A stretch of DNA of 6,594 nt, from the NCBI GenBank assembly GCA_040002995.1, contig JBDUDK010000098.1:1-6594 (forward strand), in the 5' to 3' direction. The position numbers were made by a program, and so were the translations under genes. Below are positions 5,326 to 6,594 of this stretch, piece after piece; within the stretch, counting starts at the first letter, position 1, and the number at the start of each line of letters is the position of its first letter. The DNA is from JBDUDK01 sp040002995 (GTDB lineage: Bacteria; Actinomycetota; Acidimicrobiia; Acidimicrobiales; Ilumatobacteraceae). The notes below the pieces were generated by a model. The model worked only from the letters and a program-made list of their open reading frames with translations. It was not told the origin of the DNA and did no database searches.

Positions 5326-6594
5326 ATGGCGACCAGGCGGGCGCGGCTACTCCTAACTGTGCTCGTTTTGGGCGCGGCGACAGCGGTTGCGTCGCCCGCG
5401 GGCGCGTGGGTAGATCCGGTTTTCACCGGTGACGCCGCGGACCCGTTCGTGCTCGATACCGGCGATGGCTACGTGGCCTACACCACCAGTCACACCCCAG
5501 ACCACGTCCCGATCCTGCACTCGCGTGACCTGTTGACGTGGGAGGCGGCGGGTGACGCGCTCCCGGCCGTGGGCGCGTGGGTCGACCGCTCGAACCCCTG
5601 GGTGTGGGCGCCGAGTGTGCTGCCGTTGATGTCGGGCTTCGTCCTCTATTACACCGCCAACGACGCGCAGTCGCATCGCCAGTGCGTCGGTCGCGCCGTG
5701 AGTGCCGTGGCCGACGGCCCGTTCGTCGACGACGCGGCCCGGCCGCTCGTCTGCCAGGCCGACCTTGGCGGCTCGATCGATCCGAGCCCCTTCGTCGACT
5801 CCGACGGACAGGCCTACCTCCTCTGGAAGAGCGACGGGAACTGTTGCGGGATGACGCCCGCGTTGTGGTCGCAGCGACTTGCGGCTGACGGCTTGAGCCT
5901 CGAGGGGGCCGGCCCGTCGCGGCTGCTCGCCGCCGAGGAGCGCTGGGAGAAGGGCATCGTGGAGGCGCCGTCGATGGTGCGCGCGGGCGCGAGCTACGTG
6001 CTGTTCTATTCGGGCGGCCCGTTCGCGTCGGAGGCCTACACCGAGTCCACCGCCACGTGTGCGGGTCCGATGGGGCCGTGCACCAGCGCGCCGCTTCCGT
6101 TTCTGGGCCAGACACCCGGCTGGGCCGGTCCGGGCGGGGCCGAGGTGGTGCATGGTCGCAGCGGTGCGCTGTACCTGGCGTTCCACGCGTGGCCACCGGA
6201 CCGGGTCGGTTACTGGTCGGGTGCCGTGCGTCGTCTGCACATTCTCGAGCTGACGTTCAACGCGACGACGCCGGTGCTGCACGCGCTCGGGGGCGGCGAT
6301 CCCGGTCTGCTGCGTTCGCCTCGCGTGGTCGGGGTCGCTCCTCTCGCGGCGGGGGGCGGGGCGTTCACGCTGCGCGACGACGGAAGTGTGACGGCGATGG
6401 GTGCCGTCACGACCCACGGCGACCTGACCGGAGTGCGTTTTTCGGGTCGCCTCGTCGGCATCACGCCGACACCGTCGGGCCAGGGCTACTGGGTGTACGC
6501 GAGCGACGGCGGTGTATTCGCGTTCGGTGACGCGGCGTTTGCGGGATCGACGGGTGGCATGCGGTTGAACCGTCCGGTGGTGGGGATGGCGGCG
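5326..6594 (+). CDS. Secreted GH43-like glycosidase with C-terminal 42-residue repeats (3' end beyond window)
   Basis: An open frame of 423 visible residues, cut by the window end. A Sec signal peptide (basic MATRRAR, hydrophobic LLLTVLVLGAATAVA, cleavage near SPAGA27) precedes a five-bladed-propeller glycosidase domain at about 28-320. The GH43-type catalytic triad is in place: Asp39 in ADPFV (base), Asp152 in GSIDPSPFVD (pKa modulator) and Glu213 in IVEAPSMV (acid). Six cysteines (120, 143, 173, 174, 245, 252) suit an exported, disulfide-bonded protein. From residue 333 a repeat region begins. GH43 members typically cleave arabinan or xylan side chains, but the substrate here is unknown. 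The start could be GTG 5323, since GGAG at 5311-5314 lies 8 bases before it and 11 before ATG 5326. It is divergent from the PLP-enzyme gene with only 29 bases between start codons. Confidence 0.87.
   Translation, partial: MATRRARLLLTVLVLGAATAVASPAGAWVDPVFTGDAADPFVLDTGDGYVAYTTSHTPDHVPILHSRDLLTWEAAGDALPAVGAWVDRSNPWVWAPSVLPLMSGFVLYYTANDAQSHRQCVGRAVSAVADGPFVDDAARPLVCQADLGGSIDPSPFVDSDGQAYLLWKSDGNCCGMTPALWSQRLAADGLSLEGAGPSRLLAAEERWEKGIVEAPSMVRAGASYVLFYSGGPFASEAYTESTATCAGPMGPCTSAPLPFLGQTPGWAGPGGAEVVHGRSGALYLAFHAWPPDRVGYWSGAVRRLHILELTFNATTPVLHALGGGDPGLLRSPRVVGVAPLAAGGGAFTLRDDGSVTAMGAVTTHGDLTGVRFSGRLVGITPTPSGQGYWVYASDGGVFAFGDAAFAGSTGGMRLNRPVVGMAA
6322..6594 (+). repeat. 42-residue protein repeat array at the GH43 C terminus
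   Basis: Residues 333-374 and 375-416 form two units of exactly 42 residues, and a third begins at 417 (PVVGMAA). Unit 2 carries the canonical core (GYWVYASDGGVFAFGD, then STGG and RLNRPVVG). Unit 1 is diverged but keeps spacing and key positions: VVG at the start, Pro7, Gly11/Gly13, Asp20-Gly21, Val23, Ala25, Gly27, Gly33, Gly37 and Arg39. I associate such units with secreted proteins of Acidimicrobiia and expect a beta-propeller-like fold; both points are recall and inference. The array continues past the window. Confidence 0.8.

Noticed and set aside
5353..6417. Minus-strand 354-codon open frame opposite the GH43 gene.
   Set aside because: It is very Arg/His/Gly-rich without motifs, and the plus strand encodes a signal peptide, GH43 triad and repeats over the same bases.

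Overview
This is GC-rich chromosomal DNA that reads as an actinobacterium, most likely from the class Acidimicrobiia. Three things suggest this: murI, rph and rdgB are packed together as in actinobacteria; GC is high at third codon positions throughout; and the right-hand gene ends in 42-residue repeats with GYWxxASDGGVFAFGD-type cores, which I associate with secreted Acidimicrobiia proteins. The taxonomic call is inference.

Left part (64-2000, minus strand): a compact group read right to left. It holds a small Flp/type IVb pilin precursor, then a tRNA-dihydrouridine synthase (DusB type), then a Maf nucleotide pyrophosphatase. The pilin is 24 bases from dus, and dus and maf overlap by four bases. 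Bases 2001-2147 form the divergent control region shared with the rightward genes.

Middle (2148-4311, plus strand): murI (glutamate racemase), rph (RNase PH) and rdgB (XTP/dITP diphosphatase) are translationally coupled through ATGA and TGATG junctions. murI appears to start on a leaderless GTG behind a TAnnnT -10 box. This operon makes D-glutamate for peptidoglycan, trims tRNA 3' ends and removes non-canonical purine nucleotides. With Maf, the window has two house-cleaning NTP pyrophosphatases, and with Dus it has two tRNA-processing or tRNA-modifying enzymes.

Right part: a fold-type III PLP enzyme of the D-threonine aldolase/D-serine dehydratase-like group lies on the minus strand (4289-5296). 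Its 3' end overlaps that of rdgB by 23 bases. Only 29 bases from its start, a divergent gene begins (5326 onward) and runs off the window. It encodes a secreted GH43-like five-bladed-propeller glycosidase, with the catalytic triad visible, joined to the first copies of the 42-residue repeat array.

Most of the window is ordinary housekeeping DNA. I see no CRISPR array, insertion sequence, tRNA, rRNA or defence system. The points most worth a second look are the GH43-repeat fusion, the lone pilin heading a tRNA-modification operon, and the metal-site variant of the PLP enzyme.
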